Shown piece after piece: positions 1 through 11,452 of a stretch of DNA of 64,000 bases. Position 1 is the first letter of the stretch. Each line of letters opens with the position of its first letter. Source of the DNA: Staphylotrichum longicolle (lineage: Eukaryota > Ascomycota > Sordariomycetes > Sordariales > Chaetomiaceae); the NCBI GenBank assembly GCA_019096155.1, contig JAHCVI010000004.1:3348001-3412000 (forward strand). Reading direction: 5' to 3'. The position numbers were made by a program, and so were the translations under genes. Under the pieces are notes generated by a model. The model saw only the letters and a list, made by a program, of their open reading frames with translations. It made no database searches and had not been told where the DNA came from.

Positions 1-41
1 CATGAAGTGAATGAAGGTGTAATAGGTCGGTTTATCCTTCT

Positions 42-1879
42 TTGAGTTCTTCTCGGACATTAATTTTGCCAGTGCATGCCCGTCCTTCAGAGTGCAGACC
101 GATCGATCTAATCATACCCTCGGAGCTGTACCGCAACTCGCTTGAACTTTCGCCCGATGGCAGTCTTGATTTGGCGGGCCAAGCCTCTGTGAGGATAACT
201 GTGCATGAAGACAACTTGCGCGTCGCATTTCCTTACCCGGTGTCCGTCACTGAATTACCCCAGGTTGGGATCTTCCGGACGCTGGAATGGCTTTGCTTGA
301 GCTTCCGCACCCCAGGAAGAGACCTTCAACACGAGCTTTCATTCGCAACATACCGCCTTGGACGTGACGAAAGCCTGCGAGAATTGGATGGCTCCAGAAC
401 AGGCATGCGGCTGACCATGGCCCGGGAAACCAAACCTCTGCCGGAAATTGACCATGGGTGTTGGCGGACCTTATTTGACTCCTGCAACATTGTGCGACCA
501 TCACCGTTTATGCTTTCATGGAAGGCACTCCATTCCCAAGACATGAAAGCAAGGTACAATCCGCCGGGGTCAGAGGGCTTTGGCGGCGGATTGGAGATGT
601 CATTCGATCTGATGGTCTCACTCGCTGCCGTGGAGTACCCGCTCGTCATCAACGGCGGCGTTGTGCTCGTCGGCTACGAGACCGCTCTCATTCCTACCGA
701 GGTCAACAAACAAGGCGATGCAGCACAGTTTCACCTGATCACTCACACAGGCGGCGATGACAATGGTGAGGGCGGAAATACAACGTTCAACCCCTACAAA
801 GCGGACCTCTCCGGCCGCCTTCTTACCCCTGACGTAGAGCAGTTCCGCTCCATGCGCTGCTACCTGGGCTGGTGCGCGTCTGCTCAGCTTAACCTTGGCA
901 CACGGCACCTCCCCGCCGACGTTCAGTACTCGGGAGCCCGCGAGACATCCAAGTCTACCGCCTTGGACGGCGTCGAGACTCTGTTCCAGCTCGGCGTCAG
1001 TCCAGCAGCGCCACTCTCGGCAGTCATCGGCGTGCAGGCCAACTACAAATTCATCAGCCACCGACGGCGTTTCACCCCTTTCAACGGATACTGCACCTTG
1101 TTGCGCGACACAGCGGCCAAAACTGTCGCCGTGTACGACGCCGCCAAGCGACGCGGGTGGCTGGTGCCCATGCTGAGTTTTGCTCTTACATATGGCACAC
1201 GCCTATGTTCTCAACTCCGTCGATGCTCCCGCCAATAACGTACCTTTTGTTGACGGACACGCCGACGCGGCCGAGCTGATCGCCGTTCTCGAACCCCTAG
1301 GCGAACATCCTATTCTCGGCCACACCAACGGAACAACCTCCCCGACACCAGACCATGGCCTACTCTTCCGTCAGCTCCTGCTCGGGCTGAGGACAAACCT
1401 CCTGAGCACGACCGAGGCGACGAAGCCGAGTACACACCGCACTCTCCACGGCTTTGAGTTCATGGACGTGGTACTGCCGCCGGACCGCGGCGCGTGCATG
1501 AAGACGGTCGAGTTCAAGTTCTCCTCGGCGAGCAACTCGTGGTTCCCCATCGCCAACGCCGCCGACGCGGTCATCGTCTGTGCCAACATCGGCGAGGTCA
1601 TCACGCCGGCCGCCTCAACCTCTTCTCCGCCGCGCCTCGGAAACCAGTGCAACACGCTCCCGGAAAAGTCGTGTTACCTGGCCGCCACCGTGCCGTGCCT
1701 TGACCGGATCGCACGCCGCAGAGGGTCCGAGCTGCCGCTTGCACCGGTCATCAACTCCACCTCGCCCAACGGCGCGGTTCTTCGCCCAGGTGGGAAATGT
1801 AATCACATCAAGATCTCCGACGACAGCTTCTGGGAGCTGCGCGGCAATCCGTTCGCCAGCTGCGGACATGGCGGGAGCA

Positions 1880-1920
<41 letters not shown>

Positions 1921-2106
1921 AGCGACGAGACATGCTGGGAGCGTGAGGACCTGGTTCAGTGTGTCAAGTCCCGTGGCGCATCGGACAAGCTCGTCCGCAT
2001 GAGCAAGATGCTAGACAAGATCCGCGGTGAAGGGCCGGTAGTGGTGGGAATGACCTGCCCGCAGCAGTCGATACCACCGTCCGGGGCAGTGGTGTTTGGG
2101 CGCTAG
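42..2106 (+). CDS. Conserved fungal protein of unknown function, 5'-partial and frameshifted
   Basis: The reading frame is open from about position 42, with no ATG and stops just upstream, so the N-terminus probably lies in an exon left of the window. The protein reads continuously to about 1178 and resumes one base out of phase to the TAG at 2104-2106, about 687 residues in all if the shift is corrected. At the junction, 'PMLS' should run into 'LLLHMAHAYVLN'; the run TTTT at 1178-1181 has one T too many. Composition is similar on both sides, so this is one gene. From memory it resembles a large family of fungal proteins (blocks such as 'CYLGWC', 'FISHRRRFTP') common near NLR-type genes; no biochemical role is known to me. 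A (CGG)n tract at 1881-1920 encodes about 14 glycines near the C-terminus. A 46-bp intron (1131-1176) would also restore frame but would remove conserved-looking sequence, so I prefer an indel. Confidence 0.6.
1881..1920 (+). repeat. (CGG)n trinucleotide repeat encoding polyglycine
   Basis: About 13 perfect CGG/GGC units inside the upstream unknown gene, read as glycine. A length-variable microsatellite is expected here. Confidence 0.95.
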
Positions 2107-2764
2107 TTACCGCGAGGCCCATCACACCGGGCTCAGCTCGTTACAGAATGAGTGCAACGGAGAGAAGCTGAGGGAAGAGTTGACAAGTGGGCCAGGCGGG
2201 CACATCGGGAGGTGACGGAGTGAAATTAACTGAAAATCTCTATGCGAAGTTTATGAAGAGGCAAAAAGGAGAGGGCAATTACCTATGGTGGGAAGGAAGG
2301 ATATCCGGCGCTTTTTCTCGGACGTAAGACAACGCAAGGATCAGATGCAATAGATTGATTTCAATTCACCATTTATCTGCTGCTGGGGACGCTGTGAAAC
2401 CTTCCTTGCTGGATAAAATCAAGGACTTGCCCAACGCACTGGAGAGTGAATGATTTTTCATTTTGATACAACCCTTCAATTGACTTTGAAGAGTGAGACT
2501 TATGGTCACTAACTCGCTACCGATAATTCTACCAGGTGGGTATACAGCCCAGCTCAAAGAACATCTCGCCATAACGGAGAACAGATCTGGTAACCAAAAT
2601 TCAGCTGACCCAAGTCCAGCAACTCCAGTCGAGTATGCAAAATACCAAGATGCGCCTAATCAATGCCTCGAGAAAATAACCAATCCAAAATGAAAACAAA
2701 TCAACACCTCTCTCCAACAACAGACAAGATGGGTATGAGCGCGAACCACCAAACCAAGGCTCCC
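2107..2764. other. Intergenic, convergent 3' ends
   Basis: This 658-bp stretch lies between the stop codons of two convergent genes. It is visibly more AT-rich than the flanking exons. I see no coding pattern, RNA gene or repeat. Confidence 0.7.
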
Positions 2765-4108
2765 TTATTCATCCGGCCACTGGTCCACAAAATCCGTCCT
2801 CCCCTCCATCAACGCCTCGGCGTTCAACCGCACGCTCCACCGCACCATGTCCGTCAGGGCCTTCTCGTTGAACTCGCCATTCTGCCCGTGGTTCGAGATG
2901 TCGCTGTTGGCGCTCGCGGGGCCGGCCGGGCGGTGGTGGTGGAACAGGCTGGGCTGCGTGGCGAGGCACTGGCGGCCGGGCGAGCGGCCCTTGTCGCCCT
3001 CGCAGTAGAAGCGCAGCAGGATGTCGTAGGGCGCGCCGACGTCCTTGAGCGCGACCTCGTGCAGCAGCCTGCGCGCGCCGCGCTGGCTGAGCGCGTAGCC
3101 GAGTGTGCAGACGCCCTCCTGCGCGTGGTGGTAGGCGCGCGTGTGCTCCGGGTAGGTCTCCTTGAGGGTGAAGGGGATGTTGATGGTCCAGAGGTTCTTC
3201 TTGGGGGCGACGGTCTCGTCGTCGAGGCGGATGATGCGCGCCTGGGGCACCGTCTTGCTGTCGCGGAAGGGGAAGTGCATGCCGCAGTGGCCGACCCAGA
3301 GGACGTCCCAGTCGTCGCCGTACGGAGAGGTCGTCGGGGGGACGGTGGCGGGGAGCTGGTAGAAGTCCATCTCGGGAAGAGGCTCGGACGCGTCGCCGGA
3401 CGGCTGGGGATACGTCGGGTCGGCATACACCCCGGGGCGGCCGCGGAGAGGCTGCGTGAGGGCGTGCGCCGAGAGCGCAAAATCATGGAGCTGGTCGCGG
3501 ATCCTGATGTCCCAGTCGGTGTCATCTTCGAGAATGAGAGCCGACGACAGATTCCGATGCACGATTCTATGCAAGTGGTTAGACCCCCCCCAAAAATGAG
3601 ATGAGAGTGAGTGTCATGACTTACTCTCGAACGGCATTCATGTGTGCACGCCAGCTCCCTATGCTCGCGTCTGGGAGGCGTTTGGAATCTGGTAAAGTCA
3701 TGGGGACGGCCTTGTCTGGGACGTCTGCACCCTTGACGCCATCGATGAACTCGATTTCCATGTCGCTAAGAGCTGCTTGGAGGACCATGCCATCGCGACG
3801 GTCCGAGCGGGAGGGCAGGCCGACGACAAAGATTTTTTCAAACTGCACACACAGTTGGCATCTCAATCATGTCATGACTCATCGCCACCACACGCAAAAA
3901 GACGGGAGAGACTCACGCCCAGGGTGCTGTTGCGGATATCGCGCATGGGACCGCTTGCGGCGGCCCATGACCGGCTCCTGTGCCCGAATGGCGAGCTGGT
4001 GGAGGGACGGAACTGGAAAAGCAGAAGGGTGACGACGACGATGGCGGTGCCCAGGGCGTAGACAATCCGCCTCGATGGCAGCCGCCATTCCATTGATTGT
4101 CTCATCAT
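2765..4108 (-). CDS. Glycosyltransferase family 25-type protein, type II membrane
   Basis: Three exons on the minus strand: 4108-3917, 3842-3625 and 3566-2765, with introns of 74 and 58 bp (donors GTGAGT and GTAAGT), give 403 residues. The start is the first of two adjacent ATGs. Residues about 14-31 form a hydrophobic signal anchor followed by a short stem. The catalytic part has the GT25 layout: 'FVVGLPSRSDRRDGM' near residue 70, then 'ALILEDD', whose EDD (150-152) sits where the family has its acidic metal/nucleotide-sugar motif, then 'WDVLWVGHCG' and a C-terminal 'GYALSQRGARRLL'. GT25 enzymes transfer hexoses in the secretory pathway; the fungal acceptor is not known to me. Family call confident; substrate unknown. 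It is transcribed divergently from the next gene. Confidence 0.85.
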
Positions 4109-4699
4109 GGTGCGTTTGTTCTGTATCGCTGCTCGGGCAGCAGAGAGTTGAGCGAGATCTGAGCGGGATCTGAAGAGTGTTGCCAATTCCGCGATGCCCC
4201 TGAGAATATCTGTCGTTGCCACGTTCGCCCCCGGAAGAGCCGCCAACCTGAAACGGCGCCTAACCCCAGCGAAAAGGCGGTGATCCCTTGCCATGTTCGC
4301 AAGGCAAGGCGCTAAGGCGACTGGCATGATTGGGCCCCAGGCTGGCGGTAGCCAATCATGAATCCACTCGCGTTCGCTAGACCTGATTTAGCCTATAGGC
4401 GCGGAGAGGGAGCTCTGATCAATCTCGCCTGTCGCTTGGAACCAACGAGCCGCGCTGCATTCACCAGGATTCGAATGCCATCACTGTGGGCGATGCAGCT
4501 TGACCGGGGCTAAGACGGTTTGCCAAGGGCGTTACTGGCGCTTGAAAGAACGCTTACGGATATAAGAAGGACAGCGCATTCTGTCGGCACGCGACTGCGG
4601 CGCCATGGATCATGGTTCCAGTCTGCTGCCCTGGAGGGCATTTCTGTGTGTCTCATCTTTGTTTTTCAGTTGATCGTTCTGTGCTCTTTGCTTTTCAAC
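4109..4699. promoter_or_regulatory. Divergent promoter region
   Basis: This 591-bp region separates the starts of the GT25 gene (-) and the membrane-protein gene (+). A TATAAG motif at 4561-4566 lies about 135 bp upstream of the plus-strand ATG and may be a TATA element. No other motif stands out. Confidence 0.45.
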
Positions 4700-5642
4700 A
4701 TGGCCCGGCTTGACGCCCTGGCCTGTGCCTGTTTGTTTTTCTTAATCCCTTTCGTGTCTTGCCAATTCCAATATCCGCCCACAGAAAGGAAACAGTTCCA
4801 CGTTGGGGAGATCCAAACGATCCGATACCACACAAAACTTACCAACTACACAATCGCAATATGGCAGCAAGCCATGGCCGGCGGTTCCGCCGACCTCGGG
4901 CCAGTCGTTGTCCGTGAGTTGCCACCAAGTCCTCCTCCCTTTGCCCCGTTCTCGTCAACTCAACATCCACGTCACAGGAGTCACCAACGGCCCGCAGAAA
5001 CAGTTCGACTGGCCGGTGCAGCTCTACAGCTTTGACCTGGAGGTCTCCAACATCTTTTTCTTTTGGCTCAAGGAGGGAGGTCTCGACAATGTGGGCTTGA
5101 CCAACATCCAGCACATGACGTCTGCCTACTTCAACATTACCGATGCGCCTCTACCAAGCAGCTCGTCTGCCATCTCGTCAGCGACCACGTCATCGTCAGT
5201 CGCGACCCTCCCGACCACTCTTGTCACGACAAGCTCCACGCCATCTCCCGCCACGACGAGCTCGACGAGCTCGACGCCAGTCAACGTTGCCCCAAATCAG
5301 CAAGAAGCAACGGCCAACAGTAACCCGCCCAGCGAGAGTTCCACCTCCTCCTCCGACGGAGGAAGTCTTCCCGTGGCTGCGCAGGCAGGAATTGGCGTTG
5401 GCGTCTCCGTTGTTGGGCTCACAGCCATTGTCTGCGGCATCTTGTGGTTCCGATACCTCAGAAAACAGCAGAGGCTCCTCGCGGACCTTCACCACCAAGC
5501 TTACCCTCAGCAGCCTCCAGACGCCACTGAGCTGTGGAAGTTGCATCCTCAGGTGCCCCCCGCCGCGGCCCAGTATCCATATCACCCGCATATGGTTGCT
5601 GCGCCCAGGGGCGGACAGGGCGGTTTTGTCGAGCTCGGGTAG
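4700..5642 (+). CDS. Single-pass Ser/Thr-rich extracellular membrane protein
   Basis: Exons 4700-4913 and 4978-5642 (64-bp intron, donor GTGAGT) encode 292 residues. ATG 4700 was chosen because it is immediately followed by a clean signal peptide (about 21 residues, cut near 'VSCQF'). The ectodomain of about 125 residues contains 'TNYTIAIWQQ' and 'NIFFFWLKEGG', then a Ser/Thr-rich stalk likely to be O-mannosylated (about 130-200). One membrane helix follows (about 207-232, 'AGIGVGVSVVGLTAIVCGIL'), and a basic, Pro/Gln-rich cytoplasmic tail. The layout matches many fungal surface sensors or adhesion proteins of the 'extracellular membrane protein' class, but no Cys-rich WSC domain is visible. 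No specific function can be assigned. Confidence 0.8.
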
Positions 5643-7508
5643 GGCTGGCAGATGTGACAGATTTTTGATTTGGTGGGGATACCCGAGGCACTAGGTTAGG
5701 TAAATAGATGTTCTGGAGTCATGTAAATATCTTAGTGTATAAAATGAAACTGAATGCACGCTTTGCACCGGGCAGCCCTGTCCGGACGCAGTAACTTCCT
5801 CGGCGACCTTGCAACCCATCATGATGACAACGTCACAACTCAGGCTTCAAATCGCGACCGGGTGGCCGATCTACCGCCGTCGTGACTGAGCTGCACCTTA
5901 AGACAACACTAAGCGCGGAAGTGTGTCAAACTCAAATGATGGAGGTGCTGCTCGCATCTTCTCTCTGGGTGTATTTTCACCATCCTTAAAAACTAGTAAA
6001 TGAGGTTGAGGTTGTAAGCTTAGTTGCCGAGAAAGCGACACCGCAATTGCACCTTTTAGCGCGACATTGGTGCTCAAGCGGGCAGGCGACTGGGGAATGA
6101 ATCCCTTGTGTTGTGTTGAGTTGTATGTCCCGTCGTGGTGTTTCGGCATTTTGCACACTGCATACGCGCAGCTTTCTCTCCTTACATGGCAGCTGGGGGT
6201 GTAATTTTGTAGGCAGATGGCCTGATTTTGCAGAGTAAAAACTCCCCTTCAATTGGCAAACACGGTGGTCGTCATTGAATTGATTGAATCTTCAATGGCC
6301 GGGCGGGCCGGGTCCGCCGAAACCACTGTCGCCGGGTCATCCCGCGGTGTCCCGTGGTGGGCCCGGATAACCCACCGCCACAGTGATGTCAGGCTGTTTC
6401 CGAGGGGTTGTGGCGAGATCGGGGCATGGGGGTCACTTTGGCTCAGGTTGGCCACCAATATTTTTGGTAGGTCGCCCCGATTTTCGTCAGTCCATCTCAA
6501 GCCCTGTGCCGGTCGCGGTCGTATTCCAGCAAAGTGCACTGGCATGAGCAAACGAATCGCGGAGTGAAATCTGGGGCCTCAGCGGAGATATACACGTTGC
6601 TCGTGGAGAAAACCAAGAACAATCGCATTGGGGTTCCAGAAGGGGCGTGGGTGACATCTTCCGAATGCCGAACGGGTACCTGAATCGAGACCACTCAGGG
6701 CCCTCAGGAAGAAGCCGAGATTTCGAGATGGGCCCAACTTTAAAACGCGCTCAGCCCACGCTTGACGCAAGATAACGGCCGTCCGGGGCTATCTCCGCGG
6801 GCGTTCCAGGTCGCCCAAACTGGGAAGCGACCACTGATTATGCAGCCTGTGATTGGGCACAGCATCTTATCAGTGGGTGGTTGCTATCTCGATCAGCCTC
6901 CGACGCAGTGCACAAAACACAGCACAGAGCACAGAGGTCAGACCGTGGAGATGCGAGGCTGCAGTCATCCCGCGCCCGGGCCTGGACAAGGCTTCTCCGC
7001 TGGGATCACGACAGACGGAAGCACAGCGTCTGCCCACCGGGACATGTTCGTGACATCTCGGAGCCACACCCCGCCGGAGATACACGTCTCCGTTTGCTCG
7101 GTTGCTCGTCGTTTTTCGGTGCTGCGCTGTGCTGCGCTGCGCCCATCTCTTCCCGCGCCTCCGATCGCTGGAAACCTGCCACAGTAACAGAACAGCGTAA
7201 TGGATGCGTCCAGATTAGATATCGTCGACAGGTCTGATATCGACGTTTCCGCGCCGGTCTTGCCCCCCTTCCCCGAGGGAGACTATACTATGTCTACTTC
7301 TCTCCCAATGCCGTTTCTCTCTTTCCCTTTCCCTTCTCATTCACATTCCCATCTTCACATCCTCGTCTCTAAGCAGAGTACGACTCCACGGGCCAGGCAT
7401 CCATCCTAAGCCCTGCCGTTCTGTTTCACATCTCGTCTATCTGTCTAACCCCCTGCTTGGCATCTTCTCTGCTTCCGTTTTGGGATCACACTCGTCACCA
7501 CGCCCAAC
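5643..7508. other. Long upstream region of the nitrite reductase gene
   Basis: 1.87 kb without a credible gene. The proximal 250 bp before the nitrite reductase ATG are pyrimidine-rich (CT tracts about 7300-7370), common in strongly expressed fungal genes. A NirA/GATA-type cluster lies at 6789-6889 (separate entry). Confidence 0.6.
6789..6889. promoter_or_regulatory. Candidate NirA/NIT4 site overlapping GATA-factor sites
   Basis: CTCCGCGG at 6793-6800 matches the NirA/NIT4 consensus CTCCGHGG exactly. It overlaps CTATCT (6789-6794), the reverse of the GATA-factor site AGATAG. Two more HGATAR sites follow on the minus strand: TTATCA at 6867-6872 and CTATCT at 6884-6889. The group lies about 620-720 bp upstream of the nitrite reductase ATG. 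Nitrate assimilation genes are known to need both a pathway-specific Zn-cluster activator and a GATA factor (AreA/NIT2), so the location fits. The motifs are seen; occupancy is inferred. Confidence 0.55.
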
Positions 7509-10500
7509 ATGGCGGTGGGGTCACGCAAGAATGTCGTCGTTGTCGGCCTGGGCATGGTCGGCATCAGCTTCATGTACGTTGGCAATCGGAAGCTGATCCG
7601 CTCGACCCACCCTGTACTGACCCCTGACCCCCTGACAGAGAGAAACTCCTCAAGCTTGATGCGAGGACACGAGAGTACAACATCATAGTCGTCGGCGAGG
7701 AGAAGCACGTGGCTTACAACCGTGTTGGCCTCACAACATTCTTCGAGCACCGCAAGGTTGAGAACCTGTACCTCAACCCATTAGAATGGGTAGGTCACCA
7801 TCTGCATCTCAGGTTGTGGAAGCCCAAAGCTTACGCCTCTTGCAGTACGAGGGCATTCTCGATGGCGCCCTGAGCTACAAGCTCAACACCAAAGTCACAA
7901 AGATCGACCCTTCAAGGAAAAGCATCACATGTTCAGACGGGACAGACATCAACTACGACATCCTGGTCCTGGCCACCGGATCCGATGCCGTTCTCCCCCG
8001 CTTCATTCCCAACCACGACGCCAAGGGCGTGTTTGTCTATCGGACTGTCGAAGACCTCGAGAAGCTCATTGCCTTCTCGGCAGGCGAATCTGCCAAGGGG
8101 ACCACGGGCGCAGTGGTGGGCGGAGGTCTGCTCGGCCTCGAGGCAGCCAAGGCGTTGACAGATCTGGCGTGCTACGGCAACGTCAAGGTCATCGAGCGCA
8201 ATGGCTGGGTGCTCAGCCGTCAGCTGGATGCCGACGCCGGCGGCATGGTGGTGGACCAGGTTCGGAGCCTGGGCGTTGACGTCCTGCTCAAGAAGAGCGT
8301 TGCGAGGATAGAGGTGGACGACCAACACAACGTGACGGGACTGCTCTTTGACGACGGCGAGTCCTTTGCCTGCTCGACCGTCTGCTTCGCCATCGGTGTC
8401 CGCCCACGCGACGAGCTGGCACGTCAAGCGGGTCTCAAGATCACCGAGCGCGGAGGCGGCATCACAGTCGACGACAGCCTCATGACCAGCGATCCGGACA
8501 TCTACGCCATCGGCGAGTGCGCGAGCTGGGAGGGGCAGACCTTCGGCCTGATCGCCCCTGGCGTCGAGATGGCCGACGTGCTCGCCTTTAACCTCACCCA
8601 GGCCAAGCTGCACCAGCCGCGCCTGTACAAGCGCCCTGACCTCAGCACCAAGCTGAAGCTGCTGGGCGTTGAGGTGGCTAGCTTTGGGGATTACTTTGCC
8701 GACATCGAGGGCCCCCAGTATCTGCCCGCCAAGTACAAGCGGGCTATCAAGGCGAAAGCGGCCAACGGGACCAACGGCGTCAACGGGACCAACGGAGTCA
8801 ACGGCCACAGTGCCAACGGAACCAACGGGGTCAACGGCACCAACGGCGTCAAGGCCGACGACGTCCGGTCAACCCCGGTCAAGGCCCTCACGTACAAGGA
8901 CCCCTTCCAGAACGTGTACAAGAAGTACATCTTCACCATGGACGGCAAATACCTGCTCGGTGGCATGATGATTGGCGACACCAAGGACTACGTCAAGCTG
9001 GTGCCCATGGTCAAGAACCAAAAGGAGCTCGAGATCCCCCCGGCCGAGCTCATCCTCGGCGCCAAGAAGGAGGGTGACGACGGCGACGATCTCGACGACG
9101 ACACCCAGATTTGCAGTTGCCACAACGTCACCAAGGGCGACGTGGTCAAGGTCGTCAAGGACGGCACCTGCGGGTCCATCGGCGAGGTCAAGACGTGCAC
9201 CAAGGCCGGCACGGGCTGCGGTGGCTGTGTACCGCTGGTGACGGCCATCTTCAACAAGACCATGAAGGACATGGGCAACGAGGTCAAGAACAACCTGTGC
9301 CCGCACTTCAATTACAGCCGCGCCGACCTGTACAACATCATCATGGTCAAGCGCCTCAAGACGTTGCCCGAGGTCATGAAGGAGGCCGGCACCGACCCCG
9401 ACAGCCTCGGCTGCGAGGTGTGCAAGCCGTGCCTGGGCAGCATCTTTGCCAGCCTGTGGAACAAGCACGTCATGGACAAGCCGCACCACGGCCTGCAGGA
9501 CACCAACGACCGCTTCCTCGGCAACATCCAGCGCAACGGCACCTACAGCGTCGTGCCGCGCATGGCGGGTGGCGAGATTACCCCAGACCGCCTGCTCGCC
9601 ATCGGCCAGGTCGCCAAGGAGTACAACCTGTACACCAAGATCACGGGCGGCCAGCGCATCGACATGTTCGGTGCCAAGCGCCAGGACCTGCTCGCCATCT
9701 GGAAGAAGCTGGTAGACGCCGGCATGGAGAGCGGCCACGCCTACGCCAAGTCGCTGCGCACCGTCAAGAGCTGCGTCGGCACCACCTGGTGCCGCTACGG
9801 CGTCGGCGACAGTGTCGGCATGGCCGTGCGTCTCGAGGAGCGCTACAAGAGCATCCGCGCCCCCCACAAGATCAAGGGCGGCGTGAGCGGGTGTGTGCGC
9901 GAGTGCGCCGAGGCCCAGAACAAGGAGTAAGCAGCAGCCCCCTTCCCCCCCATCAACACTTTGAACAACCGACTGACAGCGTAACCACAGCTTCGGCCTC
10001 ATCGCCACTGACAAGGGCTTCAACATCCTCGTCGCCGGCAACGGCGGCGCCAAGCCCAAGCACTGCGAGCTCCTCGCCAAGGACGTGCCCCCGACCGAGG
10101 TCATCCCCATCCTCGACCGCTACCTCATGTTCTACATCCGCACCGCCGACAAGCTGCAGCGCACCGCCCGCTGGCTCGAGGCCCTCCCCGGCGGCATCAC
10201 CTACCTCCGCTCCGTCATCCTCGACGACTCGCTCGGCATCAACGCCTCCCTCGAGGCCCAGATGCAGGAGCTCGTCGACAGCTTCTTCGACGAATGGGCC
10301 GAGGCCATCAACACCCCCAGCATCGCGGCCAAGTTCCGCCAGTTCGCCAACACGACCGAGACGGTCGAGACGGTCGAGCTCGAGACAGACCGCCTGCAGA
10401 CGCGCCCGGCCATGTGGCCCAAGGACGCGCCGACCGAGGACTTTGCGTCGCTCCGCTCGCGCTGGTCCGAGACCACCTGGCAGCCCGTGCTGGAGGCGTC

Positions 10501-11101
10501 CTACTTCTCCGGCGCCGACACCCTCCCCAACGGCATCAGCGCGACCATCAAGCGCGGCGACACGCAGCTCGCCGTCTGGCGCTTCAAGGGCCGCTACTAC
10601 GCCACGCAGCAAATGTGCCCGCACAAGCGCGCCTTCATCCTCTCCGACTCGCTCGTCGGCGAGGACCCCCCCTCCGCCTCCTCTTCCTCCGAGGGCGGCG
10701 CCGGCGGCGAGAAACCCGCCCCCTGGATCTCCTGCCCCCACCACAAGCGCAACTTCGCCCTCGACTCGGGCGCCTGCAAGACGGACGAGGCCCTCTCCAT
10801 CGCCACCTTCGACGTCGAGGAGCGCCCCGACGGCATGGTCTACCTCAAGCTGCCGCCCGTCGAGGAGCTGGACGCGGCGCTGGGCACCAAGAAGTGGATG
10901 GTGCGCAAGGGGGAGGCCGGGCCGGGCCAGTTCGCCGAGGTGGACAAGAAGATTGGCTTCGTCGGGCAGCGGGCCAAGCGCGCCGGGGTCAAGCCGACGG
11001 CGGTCATGAACGGGGTGCTCGGCATGAGGAAGGGGGTCGAGTTGATGAAGATTGATTCGAACGGGGGTAGTGGTGGGTGCGGGAGTGCGCCGGAGTGGTA
11101 G
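7509..11101 (+). CDS. niiA: Assimilatory nitrite reductase [NAD(P)H]
   Basis: Four exons (7509-7573, 7639-7789, 7846-9926, 9991-11101) give 1135 residues, the usual size for fungal NiiA/NIT-6. The enzyme reduces nitrite to ammonium in the cytosol using NAD(P)H, FAD, siroheme and [4Fe-4S]. In order: an FAD-binding GxGxxG near residue 12; an NAD(P)-binding 'GGGLLGLEAAKAL' near 160; a BFD-like [2Fe-2S] segment with Cys495/497 and a later 'CGGC'; siroheme/[4Fe-4S] cysteines in 'CVGTTWCRYG' (716 on) and 'GCVRECAEAQ' (about 755); and a C-terminal Rieske-like pair, 'CPH' (975) and 'CPHH' (1014). Two unusual inserts: an Asn-Gly-Thr-Asn-Gly-Val repeat (8761-8850) and a Ser/Gly-rich loop between the Rieske halves. 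A nitrate reductase gene is not adjacent. Confidence 0.96.
8761..8850 (+). repeat. Tandem NGTNGV-coding repeat inside nitrite reductase
   Basis: Thirty codons consist of near-perfect units AACGGNACCAACGGNGTC (Asn-Gly-Thr-Asn-Gly-Val), interrupted once by His-Ser-Ala. The array sits between the pyridine-nucleotide reductase part and the [2Fe-2S] segment, so it probably forms a flexible linker. Confidence 0.95.
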
Positions 11102-11452
11102 ATTTCTTTCTTTTCTTTCCTTTTTCTGGTCAGTTAGGTCATGAACATGTCAAAGGGGGTTGGGTAGCAGGCGTTGGGGTATACCGGGATTCCATTTATT
11201 TCTGTTCTGTTTCATGATGTCGTCCATCTGTAACGTCGACTCCTGATGTGTGATGAAGATAGAAGCTTGTCAACAAGATCATATAAACACGCGGTATCCG
11301 ATTCAAGGGGGATGTGATGGCATCTTGTATAAACCCAATGCTGCGAGAACCAGAACAACCGCTTGAATCCAAATGCGCGACAACCGAGCTGCATGCCCAA
11401 TCCGCTCGAGAATACCCAAGAAAAACAACCCAAATCACGGAAAGGACGCACG
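11102..11452. other. Intergenic, convergent 3' ends
   Basis: 351 bp between the stop codons of nitrite reductase and the antiporter gene. No coding pattern; presumably both 3' UTRs. Confidence 0.7.

Noticed and set aside
2663..3604. 313-residue plus-strand frame over the GT25 gene
   Set aside because: The minus strand has a spliced frame with clear GT25 motifs; the plus-strand peptide is Val/Ala/Arg-rich shadow.
4460..4485. B-box-like GATTCGAATGCC, possible tRNA
   Set aside because: No A box at the right distance and no acceptor or anticodon stem can be drawn.
6253..6567. 104-residue plus-strand frame in the nitrite reductase upstream region
   Set aside because: No ortholog-like motif, no signal peptide, and a mirrored frame of the same length on the other strand.
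8869..11009. Long open frames on both strands overlapping nitrite reductase exon 4 and the end of exon 3
   Set aside because: Composition is Arg/Ala/Pro/Ser-rich as expected for shadow frames of strongly GC3-biased codons; nitrite reductase motifs account for the region.
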